Assembly (NCBI GenBank): GCA_052389435.1
Contig: JBQTIB010000025.1
Location: 1 to 62,310 of the forward strand
Direction of reading: 5' to 3'
DNA from: JBQTKD01 sp052389435
Lineage (GTDB): Bacteria; Actinomycetota; Actinomycetes; Sporichthyales; Sporichthyaceae
Length of the DNA: 62,310 nucleotides
Shown: positions 41,988 through 50,744 of the stretch, piece after piece
Numbering within the stretch: position 1 is the stretch's first letter
Layout of the letters: the number at the start of each line of letters is the position of its first letter
Notes under the pieces: generated by a model
What the model was told of the DNA's origin: nothing
Databases searched by the model: none
Seen by the model: only the letters and a program-made list of their open reading frames with translations
Position numbers and translations under genes: made by a program

Positions 41988-44639
41988 TCAGAACTGGAAC
42001 TGGCCGAGCAGGCGCTGGAGTTCCGCCGCCATCGCCGCGAGTTCGGCAGCCGCCCGCTGGCTGTCCTCGGCGCCCTGGCGGGTGCTCTGGGCCGCCTCGG
42101 CCACCGTGGTGATGCTGCGGGAGATGTCCTGCGACCCGCTGGCCGCCGCGGAGACGCTGCGGGCGATCTCGTTGGTGGTGGCGGTCTGCTCCTCCACGGC
42201 CGAGGAGATGGTGTTCTGGATGTCGCTGATCTGGTTGATGACCGTGGAGATCTGACCGATCGCGGTCACCGCCGAGGTGGTGTCGGCCTGGATCGCCTCG
42301 ATCTTCTGGGAGATGTCCTCGGTTGCCCGGGCGGTCTCCTTGGCCAGTTCCTTGACCTCGTTGGCGACGACGGCGAACCCCTTGCCCGCCTCGCCGGCCC
42401 GGGCGGCTTCGATCGTCGCGTTGAGCGCAAGCAGGTTGGTCTGCTGCGCGATGGAGGTGATGACCTTGATGACCTTGCCGATCTCCTGGGAGGAGTCCCC
42501 GAGGTTGGACACCGTCCGGTTGGCCGAGGACGCACCCTCCACGGCCTGACCGGCGACGTCGGCCGCCGAGGAGGCGTTGCGGGCGATCTCGGCGATCGAC
42601 GCCGTCATCTGGTCGGCGGCGGTGGCCACCGTCTCGATGTTGGAGGCCACCTCGGAGGAGATCCCCGAGGCGCTTTCGGCCTGGGAGGAGGTGGAGGTCG
42701 CGTTGCCGATCATCTGCTCGGACACTGCGGAGAGTTCCTCGCCCGCGGCGGCGAGTGCCTGCGCGGTGTGGCCGATCTCCGACATCGACGCGCGCAGCGT
42801 GGTGAAGAACGCCGCGAGACCCTCGCCCATCTGCCCGATGGCGTCGTCGCCGGACACGGTGATGTCCCGGGTGAGGTCGCCCGCCGCGGCGGCGGAGACC
42901 ACGTTGAGCATCTGGTCGACCTGGCCGCGCAGGGTGTCGGCCGCGGCTCGCTCGGCCTCCTCGTTGCCGATGCGTTCGAAGGACTGGGAGACCAGGCGGC
43001 CGACGTTGCGCAGCGCGTCGAGGCGAGTCGGGCGGGGGGAGATGGTCTCGGTGGTGAAGAAGTCCATCGTGCCCACGACCGCGCCGGCCACCACGATCGG
43101 GAAGCAGACGCCGGACTTCACGCCGATCTTCTGCGCGACGGGGGCGCGGACGCAGTCGGTCATCTCCCCGATGTCGGGGGTGAAGAACAGGTCCCGGCTC
43201 TGCCAGGCCCGACCGGACAGGCCGACGCCCTCCTTGAAGGAGGCGGCGCGGGTGACCCGGGCGAACTCCTCGCCGGCGTTGCCGGACTCCACGACGAACT
43301 TCAGTGCGTGGTCGGCGGGGTCGACCGACCAGTAGGAGCCGTAGGCCCAGCCGAAGGACTCGCGCACGGTGTCGAGTGCGGCGGTCGCAGCCTCGGCGCT
43401 GGTGTGCGCGGCGGACAGGGCGCCGAGGACCTCGGCGACGGCGGCGGTGTCCGCGGCGATCTCGCGGTTGCCCTCCTCGCCCCGAATCCGCGCGAAGGAC
43501 TGGGAGACCAGGCGGCCGACGTTGCGCAGCGCGTCGAGGCGGGCTGGGCTGGGCTCGATGGTCTCGGTGGTGAAGAAGTCCATCGTGCCGATCACCTCGC
43601 CCTCGACGAGGATCGGGAAGCAGACGCCGGACTTCACGCCGATCTTCTGCGCGACGGGGGCGCGGACGCAGTCGGTCATCTCCCCGATGTCGGGGGTGAA
43701 GAACAGGTCCCGGCTCTGCCAGGCGCGACCGGACAGGCCGACGCCCTCCTTGAAGGAGGCGGCGCGGGTGACCCGGGCGAACTCCTCGCCGGCGTTGCCG
43801 GACTCCACGACGAACTTCAGCGCGCGATCGCTCGGGTCGATCGCCCAGTAGGAGCCGTAGGCCCAGCCGAAGGACTCGCGCACGGTGTTGAGCGCGGCGG
43901 TGGCGGCTTCGGAACTGGTGCTCGCGGCGGACAGGGCGCCGAGGACCTGGGCGACGGCGCCGGTGTCGGCGGCGATTTCCCGGTTGGCCTCCTCGCCCTG
44001 GATCCGTTCGATGGACTGGGAGACCATCCGCCCGACGCTGCGCAGCGCGTCGAGGCGCTGCGGACTCGGGTGCAGGGTCTCGGTGGTGAAGAAGTCCATC
44101 GTGCCGACGACGTCCCCGCCCACGATCACGGGGAAGCAGACGCCGGACTTCACCCCGATCTTCTGCGCGATCGGCGCCCGGACGCAGTCGGTCATCTCCC
44201 CGATGTCGGGGGTGAAGAACAGGTCGCGGTTCTTCCACGCCCGGCCCGAAAGGCCTACGCCTTCGCGGAAGGAGGCCGCGCGGGTGACCTTGGCGAACTC
44301 CTCGCCGGCGTCGCCGGACTCGGCGGCGAACTTCAGGGCCGCGTCGCGGCGGTCCAGGGCCCAGAAGGAGCCGTAGGCCCAGCCGAAGGACTGGCGCACC
44401 GAGTTCAGCGCGGCCTGAATCGCCTGCTCGGTCGAGCTCGCGGCGGCGAGGGCGTCGAGCACCGTGGTCAACGCGGCGAAGTCGGCTTCGGCGTCGCGGC
44501 GGGAGGCCTCGAGCTGTTCGATTCGGGCGAGGTCGCCGCCGGCGTCGGCGGCCTCGGCCTTGCGGGCTGCGGTGGACCGAGACCCGCGGGCGGGCGCCGG
44601 CACGGTGGTCTGGGCCTGGCCGTTCGTGGCGATGGGCAT
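41988..44639 (-). CDS. Soluble chemoreceptor with three tandem GAF domains
   Basis: 883 aa, no membrane helix, so a cytoplasmic receptor. Three GAF repeats of 172 residues occupy about 53-568; each has FGWAYGS, FREGVGLSGRAW (or K), DLFFTPDIGEMTDCVRAP and GTMDFFTTET. A HAMP-like segment follows (AAADTLRGQVDQMLN...AGDLTRDITVSGDDAIGQMG), then a classical MCP hairpin (tip: AQQTNLLALNATIEAARAGEAGKGFAVVANEVKELA) and helical end QRLLGQFQF. GAF ligands could be small molecules, gases or c-di-GMP; not predictable. The only receptor in the island, so it probably signals to CheA and CheW upstream. Confidence 0.9.
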   Translation of the reverse strand: MPIATNGQAQTTVPAPARGSRSTAARKAEAADAGGDLARIEQLEASRRDAEADFAALTTVLDALAAASSTEQAIQAALNSVRQSFGWAYGSFWALDRRDAALKFAAESGDAGEEFAKVTRAASFREGVGLSGRAWKNRDLFFTPDIGEMTDCVRAPIAQKIGVKSGVCFPVIVGGDVVGTMDFFTTETLHPSPQRLDALRSVGRMVSQSIERIQGEEANREIAADTGAVAQVLGALSAASTSSEAATAALNTVRESFGWAYGSYWAIDPSDRALKFVVESGNAGEEFARVTRAASFKEGVGLSGRAWQSRDLFFTPDIGEMTDCVRAPVAQKIGVKSGVCFPILVEGEVIGTMDFFTTETIEPSPARLDALRNVGRLVSQSFARIRGEEGNREIAADTAAVAEVLGALSAAHTSAEAATAALDTVRESFGWAYGSYWSVDPADHALKFVVESGNAGEEFARVTRAASFKEGVGLSGRAWQSRDLFFTPDIGEMTDCVRAPVAQKIGVKSGVCFPIVVAGAVVGTMDFFTTETISPRPTRLDALRNVGRLVSQSFERIGNEEAERAAADTLRGQVDQMLNVVSAAAAGDLTRDITVSGDDAIGQMGEGLAAFFTTLRASMSEIGHTAQALAAAGEELSAVSEQMIGNATSTSSQAESASGISSEVASNIETVATAADQMTASIAEIARNASSAADVAGQAVEGASSANRTVSNLGDSSQEIGKVIKVITSIAQQTNLLALNATIEAARAGEAGKGFAVVANEVKELAKETARATEDISQKIEAIQADTTSAVTAIGQISTVINQISDIQNTISSAVEEQTATTNEIARSVSAAASGSQDISRSITTVAEAAQSTRQGAEDSQRAAAELAAMAAELQRLLGQFQF
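42936..44483 (-). repeat. Three tandem 516-bp GAF-coding repeats
   Basis: Identical stretches recur at a constant 516-bp spacing: GAAGCAGACG starts at 43101, 43617 and 44133, and CTCGCCGGCGTTGCC recurs 516 bp apart. The two promoter-distal units are nearly identical over most of their length. This indicates recent duplication or gene conversion. Confidence 0.8.
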
Positions 44640-44662
44640 GTGGAGCTCTCCTCGATGGGACG

Positions 44663-45118
44663 TCAGTTGCGGGGGGCGGCGGGGCGTTGCTGGGAGTTCT
44701 GCACCCGCTGGGTGTCCAGCACCAGCAGGAGGGCGTGCGGAAGTTTGTAGGCGCCGAGCACGAGGTCGCGGGCCGGACCGGACAGCGTGAGCGGGACCGG
44801 TTCGAACTCCTCCGGGTCGGTGTCGACGACGTCGCCGATCTGGTCGACGAGCAGGCTCACGGCCTCGTCGGCGCCGTCGCGGATGACGACGTTCGTCGGC
44901 AGTTCGCCCTCGGCCAACGGCTCGAGTTCGAGCATGCGGCGCAGGTCGAGGGCGGTGACGATCTGCCCGCGCAGGTTGATCAGTCCGCGCACCACCTCGG
45001 GGGCGAGCGGGACGGCGGTCATCTCCTGGTACCGGATGACCTCCTGGACCTCCATCACGTCGACCCCGAGGTAGAGGTCGTCGACGTGGAAGGTGCACAG
45101 CTGACGCGATTCGCGCAT
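44663..45118 (-). CDS. cheW: Chemotaxis coupling protein CheW
   Basis: 151 aa. CheW fold: LCTFHVDDLYLGVDVMEVQEVIRYQEMTAVPLAPEVVRGLINLRGQIVTALDLRRMLEL; VSLLVDQIGDVVDTDPEEFEPVP; VLGAYKLPHALLLVLD. Links receptor and CheA. Starts 1 bp after cheA's stop. Confidence 0.93.
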   Translation of the reverse strand: MRESRQLCTFHVDDLYLGVDVMEVQEVIRYQEMTAVPLAPEVVRGLINLRGQIVTALDLRRMLELEPLAEGELPTNVVIRDGADEAVSLLVDQIGDVVDTDPEEFEPVPLTLSGPARDLVLGAYKLPHALLLVLDTQRVQNSQQRPAAPRN

Positions 45119-45119
45119 G

Positions 45120-47432
45120 TCAGGCTCCCTGGGCGGCGGCGACCAGCGCCGGGATGTCGACGATGTCGGTGACCCGCGACTGCAGCACGGCGGAGCCGGC
45201 CAGGCCGCGCCGCGCGCCGACGCTGGACAGGGTGATCTCCTCGTCGATGACGTCGAGGATCCGGTCCACCACGAGGCCGACGGCGGTCTCGTCCCGGTGG
45301 CGGTGCACGACCACCGAGTAGGTCTCGGTGTCCGCGGTGCTCGCCGCTGCGCTGCCGAGCAGCGGGCCGACGTGCACCAGGCGCAGCAGGTCGCCGCGGT
45401 ACTGCACGACTTCGGCGTTGCCCGCGCGCTCCACCTGGGAGATGGCGAACTCCTCCAGCCGCGCGACGTCGGTCATCGGCAGCGCCAGGCGACGATCGGC
45501 TCCGACCTGGCAGATCAGCAGGCGGGTGGTCTGGCTGGCCCGGCCGCGTTCGGCGTCGCTCATCCGGGTCGGACCGGTCGCCGCCTTCTGGTGGGTGGCG
45601 CGCTGGGCGATGCCGGAGACGTCGAGGATCAGCGCGACCTTGCCGTCGCCGGTGATCGTCGCGCCGGCGAAGGCCACGACGTGCTTGATCTGACGGGACA
45701 GCGGGCGGACCACGATCTCCTGGGTGTCGCGGATCTCCTCCACGACCAGGCCGAAGTGGGTGTTGTCGGCGGCGAGCACGACGATGTTCAGGGACTCGCG
45801 CACCTGGGGGGAGGGCAGCCCCAACTGTTCGTCGAGGTAGACCAGCGGCAGGAGCGTGCCGCGCAGTCGGTAGACCGGCGCCCCGGCGACGTGCTCGATC
45901 GCGTTGGCGGCCTCGCCCTCCAGCCGCACGAGTTCGAGCAGGTTGGCCTGCGGGATGGCGTAGGTGTCGTTGGCCTGCCCCACGACGAGCGCGGGGATGA
46001 TCGCCAGCGTCAGCGGGATGCGCACCCGGACGGTGGTCCCGACGCCGCGGGTGCTGACCAGGTCGACGGTGCCGCCGATCTTCTCGATGTTGGTGCGCAC
46101 GACGTCCATGCCGACGCCGCGGCCGGAGATGTTGGACACCGCGTCGGCGGTGGAGAATCCCGGCCGGAAAACCAGATCGACGATCTCGCGTTCGCTCATG
46201 CGGCCGAGTTGGTCGCGGGAGACCACGCCGTTCTCGACGGCCTTGGCCGCGACCCGGTCCGGGTCGATGCCCCGGCCGTCGTCGCCGACTTCGACGACGA
46301 CCTGCCCGCCCTCGTGGTAGGCGCGCAGGCTCAGCGTGCCCTCCGCGGGTTTGCCCGCCTCCGCTCGGCCCGCGACCGACTCCAGGCCGTGGTCGATCGC
46401 GTTGCGGACCAGGTGGGTCAGCGGGTCCTTGACCGCCTCCAACAGGGTCCGGTCCAGCTCGGTCTCCCGGCCCTCCATGGTGAGGCGGACCGCCTTGCCG
46501 CACTGCGCGCCGAGGTCTCGCACGACGCGGGGCAGGCGCGACCAGACCTGGTCGATCGGCTGCATGCGCGTCTTCATGACGCCCTCCTGCAGCTCGGTGG
46601 CGATGAGGTTGAGGCGCTGACTGGCCCGCTGAAGCTCCGTGTGTTGGGTTTCGCCCACGTACTGGACAACCTGATTGCGCGTCAGCACCAACTCGCCGAC
46701 CATGCGCATCAGCTGGTCGAGCAGTCCGACGTCTACGCGGATGCTGGAGTCGGCGACGCTGCGCCGCGAGCCGTCGTCCTCGGCCTGCTCGGCCTGCTCC
46801 GCGGCGGGGACGGGCGCTGCGGGGACGGGCGCTGCCGGGACGGGCGTGGCGGCGGCGGGCGTGGGCATCGGCGTGGGCGGCGGCGGGGCAGGGGCGGGTG
46901 GGGCGGAGATCGCCGTGGCATCGGCCGTCGGCGGTGCCTGTGCGGCGGCGATCTCCGTCCCTGTCTCGACCACGTCCGCGCCGGCCGGGGCCTCGGCCCG
47001 CGCGCGTGGTCCCGGCACCAGCGGTGCCGGATCGAGGCAGGCGGCCAACGCGCCCTGCACGGCCTCGATGTCGATGTCGCCCTCGGCGCCGGTTTGTTCG
47101 ATGCTCGCGAGCAGGGCCCGCACGGTGTCGACCATCGCCAGCAGCACCGTGGTGATCTCGGGGGTCAGGGCCAGTTCGCCGTCGCGCAGTTTGCTGAGCA
47201 CGTTCTCGCCGACGTGGGTGACCGCTTCGAGCCGGTTGAAGGCGAGAAACCCGCTGGTGCCCTTGATGGTGTGGATGGTTCGAAACACCGAGGCGAGCAA
47301 CGGCTTGGAGCCCGGTTCGCGTTCGAGGGCGACCAGCGCGCGGTCGAGTTCGTCGAGGTTTTCATAGCTTTCGACGAGGAACTCGTTGGCAATGTCGTCG
47401 AGGCCTTCGGCGAACACCGGCCGATCGCTCAA
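45120..47432 (-). CDS. cheA: Chemotaxis histidine kinase CheA with two CheW domains
   Basis: 770 aa from TTG 47432 with GGGGAG 6 nt upstream. Hpt/P1 with phospho-His in FRTIHTIKGTSGF (about residue 48). A Pro/Ala-rich linker replaces P2 (residues ~135-230). P3 dimerisation (RVDVGLLDQLMRMVGELVLTRNQV) and HATPase (HLVRNAIDHGLE; VGDDGRGID; GFSTADAVSNISGRGVGMDVV) follow. A first CheW domain (~500-640) and an extra C-terminal CheW domain (LLICQVGADRRLALPMTDVARLEEF...VVQYRGDLLRLVHV) complete the protein. The missing P2 may mean CheY docks elsewhere. Driven by a FliA-type promoter. Confidence 0.92.
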   Translation of the reverse strand: MSDRPVFAEGLDDIANEFLVESYENLDELDRALVALEREPGSKPLLASVFRTIHTIKGTSGFLAFNRLEAVTHVGENVLSKLRDGELALTPEITTVLLAMVDTVRALLASIEQTGAEGDIDIEAVQGALAACLDPAPLVPGPRARAEAPAGADVVETGTEIAAAQAPPTADATAISAPPAPAPPPPTPMPTPAAATPVPAAPVPAAPVPAAEQAEQAEDDGSRRSVADSSIRVDVGLLDQLMRMVGELVLTRNQVVQYVGETQHTELQRASQRLNLIATELQEGVMKTRMQPIDQVWSRLPRVVRDLGAQCGKAVRLTMEGRETELDRTLLEAVKDPLTHLVRNAIDHGLESVAGRAEAGKPAEGTLSLRAYHEGGQVVVEVGDDGRGIDPDRVAAKAVENGVVSRDQLGRMSEREIVDLVFRPGFSTADAVSNISGRGVGMDVVRTNIEKIGGTVDLVSTRGVGTTVRVRIPLTLAIIPALVVGQANDTYAIPQANLLELVRLEGEAANAIEHVAGAPVYRLRGTLLPLVYLDEQLGLPSPQVRESLNIVVLAADNTHFGLVVEEIRDTQEIVVRPLSRQIKHVVAFAGATITGDGKVALILDVSGIAQRATHQKAATGPTRMSDAERGRASQTTRLLICQVGADRRLALPMTDVARLEEFAISQVERAGNAEVVQYRGDLLRLVHVGPLLGSAAASTADTETYSVVVHRHRDETAVGLVVDRILDVIDEEITLSSVGARRGLAGSAVLQSRVTDIVDIPALVAAAQGA

Positions 47433-47492
47433 GGCAGCTCCCCGTGGAGGACGAAGAGTCCCGATCGCCTGTCGTCGGGTCTCTGCCTGCCA

Positions 47493-47521
47493 CGATCGGC
47501 ACGGGGCTGCCACGGTTGAGG
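47493..47521 (-). promoter_or_regulatory. FliA-type promoter of cheA operon
   Basis: CCTCAA, 15 nt, GCCGATCG reading leftward; the -10 ends 60 bp before the TTG start of cheA. Confidence 0.7.
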
Positions 47522-47597
47522 GGAAGCACGCGATGAAGTTGAATCGGTTTTTGCCTGCGGGCGCTCAACTCCGCCCGACGACCGAAGTGACGTAGGC

Positions 47598-48500
47598 TCA
47601 GTTTGTCGAGGCGAACTCTGCGACGACCCCGCGACGGTGTCGGCCCTGGCGGGGGAGGAACGGCTCTGCCGCCTGCGCCGGTGGGGCCTGGGTCGGGGCG
47701 GCGGCGGGTTGGGCGGCCGGCAGGGGCGGGGCCGGCGGCGTGGTCGCGGCCGGGGGAGCGAGGACGAGTACGAGAGCGCCGGTCTCGGCCGCGAGGTCGT
47801 AGCCGCACAGTTCGGACAGGAGCCCGCGCAGGCGGTCCCAGCCGGCCGCGTCCAGGGCGAGGGCACCCGGCCCGGCAGTCGGCTCCGGGTCCGGCACGGC
47901 GACGGGTGCGGGGCCTTCGAGCGCCGCGAGCCGGGCGAGGATCTCGGCGAACCCGGAACCGCTGGTCGACAGCGCCGGACCCGACGGCGCCGGACCCGAC
48001 GGCGCCGGACCCGACAGTGCCGGACCCGAAAGCGCCGGACCCGACAGTGCCGGACCCGACGGCGCCGGACCCGACGGCGCGGCGGTGGCGGTGGCTGTGG
48101 AGACGGCGGGGGCGGCCGGGGCCGCGGCGGTGGCGTGCATCGGCGCCGTACCGAGCACCACGCCGCGCTCCGCCGCCTCGGCCGCGTCGATGGCTGCGGC
48201 CAGGTCGAGCAGGGTGCCGGGAGCCTGCGGGTCCACGGACGAGCGCTCCGCCCTCTGGGCCACGGCCGCGCTCGGTGCGAGCGCGCCGTCGAGCGCGCGG
48301 TCCACCGCGGAGTCGGCCGAGGCCTCGACCGGGCCGTCGAGCTCGACCGTCAGCGCGTAGCTCTCGCGCGCGAAGAAGCCGCCGACGCCGCCGGTGCGGA
48401 CTCGATCCGCCGACACGATGCGCACGTCCGGGCCGTGCTCGGCGCGTACGCGCGCGAGCAGCTCGGTGATGCTCCTACCCTCCAACAGCAACCGGGGCAC
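47598..48500 (-). CDS. FlhF N-terminal-like protein lacking the GTPase
   Basis: 300 aa. The first ~55 residues (LLLEGRSITELLARVRAEHGPDVRIVSADRVRTGGVGGFFARESYALTVELDG) match the FlhF B-domain, but no SRP-type GTPase (no P-loop) follows. The middle is low-complexity with a seven-unit 15-bp repeat (SGPAP/SGPAL), then a helical segment (AGWDRLRGLLSELCGYDLAAETGALVLVL) and a Pro-rich end. Sits behind flhA as flhF does and overlaps it by 26 bp. May affect polar placement or number of flagella, but without a GTPase its role is uncertain. Confidence 0.6.
   Translation of the reverse strand: MPRLLLEGRSITELLARVRAEHGPDVRIVSADRVRTGGVGGFFARESYALTVELDGPVEASADSAVDRALDGALAPSAAVAQRAERSSVDPQAPGTLLDLAAAIDAAEAAERGVVLGTAPMHATAAAPAAPAVSTATATAAPSGPAPSGPALSGPALSGPALSGPAPSGPAPSGPALSTSGSGFAEILARLAALEGPAPVAVPDPEPTAGPGALALDAAGWDRLRGLLSELCGYDLAAETGALVLVLAPPAATTPPAPPLPAAQPAAAPTQAPPAQAAEPFLPRQGRHRRGVVAEFASTN
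47971..48075 (-). repeat. 15-bp tandem repeat, seven units
   Basis: Consensus (a/g)g(c/t)GCCGGACCCGA(c/a), units at 47971, 47986, 48001, 48016, 48031, 48046 and 48061. In frame; likely to vary in copy number among strains without breaking the frame. Confidence 0.8.
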
Positions 48501-50583
48501 CGGTCACCACTCCCAACGCGTCGATGGTCAGGCCCGCGGGGACCTCGGTGTAGGACAGGACCGCAAGCCGCGGCACCGTCGGGGCGAGCAGCCGGCGGAC
48601 GGCGGCGCGCAGTTGCGGCGAGCAGACGAGCACGGGCGTCTGGCCCGAGCGCTCGGCCTGCTCCAGGACGGCGACGGCGTTCGCGACGAGGGATTCGACG
48701 CGGGCGCCGTCGAGCAGCAGGTAGGCACCGGTTTCGGCCTGCCGCAGGCTTTCCAGGAGCGTGTGTTCGAGCATCGGGTCGAAGGTGAGGACCGCCAGCC
48801 GGCCGTCGACCAGGTGCGTCGCGCAGATCGCGGGGCCCAGCACGGCGCGCACGGCGGCGACGAGACCGTCGACGTCGGCGCCGCTGCGCGCCTTGAGGGA
48901 GAGGGCCTCGAAGATGCGGACGAGGTCGCGGATCGGGACCTGCTCGGCCAGCAGCGCCTGCAGCACGCGCTGCACCTCGCCGACCGAAAGCGCGGCCGGG
49001 GTCAGTTCCTCGACGACGCTGGGGTGGCTGCGCTTGACCAGGTCCAGCAGGGTGCGGACGTCCTCGCGGCCGAGCAGGTCCGCGGCGTGCGAGCGCACCA
49101 GTTCCGACAGGTGCGTGGTCAGGACCGAGGCGCGGTCCACGACGGTGGCGCCGGCGACCTCGGCGTGGGCGCGCATCTCCTGCGGCACCCACGTGGCGGG
49201 CAGGCCGAACACCGGCTCCACGGTGGGTCGCCCGGGCAGCTTGGTGAGGCCGTCGCCGATCGCCAGAACGCAGCCGGGCGGCGCCTCGCCGCGGGCGACC
49301 TCGACCCCGTTGAGCTTGATGGCGTAGGTGGACAGCGGCAGGTCGAGGTTGTCGCGGGTGCGGACGCGGGGCAGGACCAGCCCGATCTCGGCGGCGACCT
49401 TGCGGCGCAGCGCACGCACCCGCTCCAGCAGGTCCCCGCCCATGCCGGAGTCGACGAGGTCGAGCAGGTCGGCGGACAGCTCGAGCTCGATGGGGTCGAT
49501 CCGCATGGACTCGGCCAGTTCGGCGGGGGAGTCGGGGGCGGCCACGGGCGTCTCGGCCTCGGCCGCCGCCTCGGCCCTGGCCTCCGCGACCGCGGGGATC
49601 CGGGAGGCCGCGACCAGCAGCAGACCGCCGACGAGCAGGAAGGGAAGCTTGGGCAGGCCGGGAATCAGGCACAGGGCGATGACGAAGCCGCCGCCGAGGC
49701 GCATCGACTGCTTCTGCGCGCCGAACTGGGCGACGAGGTCGTCGCCCATGCCGCCCTTGGTGGTCGACCGGGTGACGATCAGGCCGGTGGCCACCGACAG
49801 CAGGATCGCCGGGATCTGCGTCACCAGGCCGTCGCCGATGGTCAGCAGACTGTACTTCTCGATCGCCTCGCCCATCGACATGCCCTTTTGCATGACGCCG
49901 ATCGCAAAGCCGCCGAGCAGGTTGATGACGATGATGACGATGCCGGCGATCGCGTCGCCCTTGACGAACTTGCTAGCCCCGTCCATCGCGCCGTAGAAGT
50001 CGGCCTCGGCGGCGACCTCCTCGCGCCGGCGGCGGGCGGTGTTCTCGTCGATCAGGCCGGCGTTCAGGTCGGCGTCGATGGCCATCTGCTTGCCGGGCAT
50101 CGCGTCGAGGGTGAACCGCGCGCCGACCTCGGCGACGCGGCCGGCGCCGTTGGTGATGACGAGGAACTGGATCACGACGAGGATCAGGAAGATGACCAGG
50201 CCGATGACGAGGTTGCCGCTGATCACGAAGTGCCCGAAGGCTTCGATCACCTTCCCCGCGTAGCCGTCGTCGAGGACGAGCCGGGTGGAGGAGACGTTCA
50301 ACGCGAGCCGGAACAGCGTCGCGACGAGGATGAGCGAGGGGAAGACCGCGAAGTCCAGCGGACGCGAGACCTGCATGGCCAGCAGCAGGATCAGCAGGCT
50401 GAAGGCGATGTTCGCGGCGATGAGGACGTCGAGCAGCACCGCGGGCAGTGGCACGACGAGCATGATGACGATCGACACGACGCCGATGGGAATGCCGATC
50501 GAGGCCAGGCGGCGTCCGGCGCTCGACGCGCCGGCGGTGCCGGACGGCCGGCCCGGCAACTGCGGGGAGTTCGACACGCGCAC
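48475..50583 (-). CDS. flhA: Flagellar export protein FlhA
   Basis: 702 aa. N-terminal half with ~8 helices and the FHIPEP signature region (LFRLALNVSSTRLVL, AGRVAEVGARFTLDAMPGKQMAIDADLNAGLIDENTARRRREEVAAEADFYGAMDGASKFVKGDAIAG). C-terminal cytoplasmic half docks chaperone-substrate complexes (VRTLLDLVKRSHPSVVEELTPAALS). GTG start at 50583; a GGGGC-GAT-GCCCC hairpin just upstream may mask its start region. Confidence 0.95.
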   Translation of the reverse strand: MRVSNSPQLPGRPSGTAGASSAGRRLASIGIPIGVVSIVIMLVVPLPAVLLDVLIAANIAFSLLILLLAMQVSRPLDFAVFPSLILVATLFRLALNVSSTRLVLDDGYAGKVIEAFGHFVISGNLVIGLVIFLILVVIQFLVITNGAGRVAEVGARFTLDAMPGKQMAIDADLNAGLIDENTARRRREEVAAEADFYGAMDGASKFVKGDAIAGIVIIVINLLGGFAIGVMQKGMSMGEAIEKYSLLTIGDGLVTQIPAILLSVATGLIVTRSTTKGGMGDDLVAQFGAQKQSMRLGGGFVIALCLIPGLPKLPFLLVGGLLLVAASRIPAVAEARAEAAAEAETPVAAPDSPAELAESMRIDPIELELSADLLDLVDSGMGGDLLERVRALRRKVAAEIGLVLPRVRTRDNLDLPLSTYAIKLNGVEVARGEAPPGCVLAIGDGLTKLPGRPTVEPVFGLPATWVPQEMRAHAEVAGATVVDRASVLTTHLSELVRSHAADLLGREDVRTLLDLVKRSHPSVVEELTPAALSVGEVQRVLQALLAEQVPIRDLVRIFEALSLKARSGADVDGLVAAVRAVLGPAICATHLVDGRLAVLTFDPMLEHTLLESLRQAETGAYLLLDGARVESLVANAVAVLEQAERSGQTPVLVCSPQLRAAVRRLLAPTVPRLAVLSYTEVPAGLTIDALGVVTGAPVAVGG

Positions 50584-50619
50584 CCAATCTCACGGGGCAT
50601 CGCCCCGGGTGGGGCAATC

Positions 50620-50634
50620 GGGCCGATCCGTGGC
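50620..50634 (-). promoter_or_regulatory. CCACGGATCGGCC motif in flhA leader
   Basis: On the mRNA GCCACGGAUCGGCCC, resembling the CGGA-loop hairpins of the fliC and flbD leaders, with one bulged base in the stem. Possible CsrA site; weaker than the other two. Confidence 0.35.
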
Positions 50635-50664
50635 TGGGCCGTGCTGTGCCGTCCTGGCGAGGCC

Positions 50665-50693
50665 CTATCGGCAGCCACGGCGGAGATCTGAGG
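50665..50693 (-). promoter_or_regulatory. FliA-type promoter of flhA
   Basis: CCTCAG, 15 nt, GCCGATAG reading leftward, in the 161-bp gap between flhB and flhA; the -10 ends 81 bp before the flhA start. Confidence 0.7.
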
Positions 50694-50744
50694 CGTGGTC
50701 GGGGTTCGGTGCCGGCGTCGCCCGGTCTCGGTGTCGCGCCGGCG

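Noticed and set aside
47971..48075. CRISPR-like regular repeats
   Set aside because: Units are 15 bp, directly joined without spacers and in frame within a coding region; an ordinary tandem repeat.
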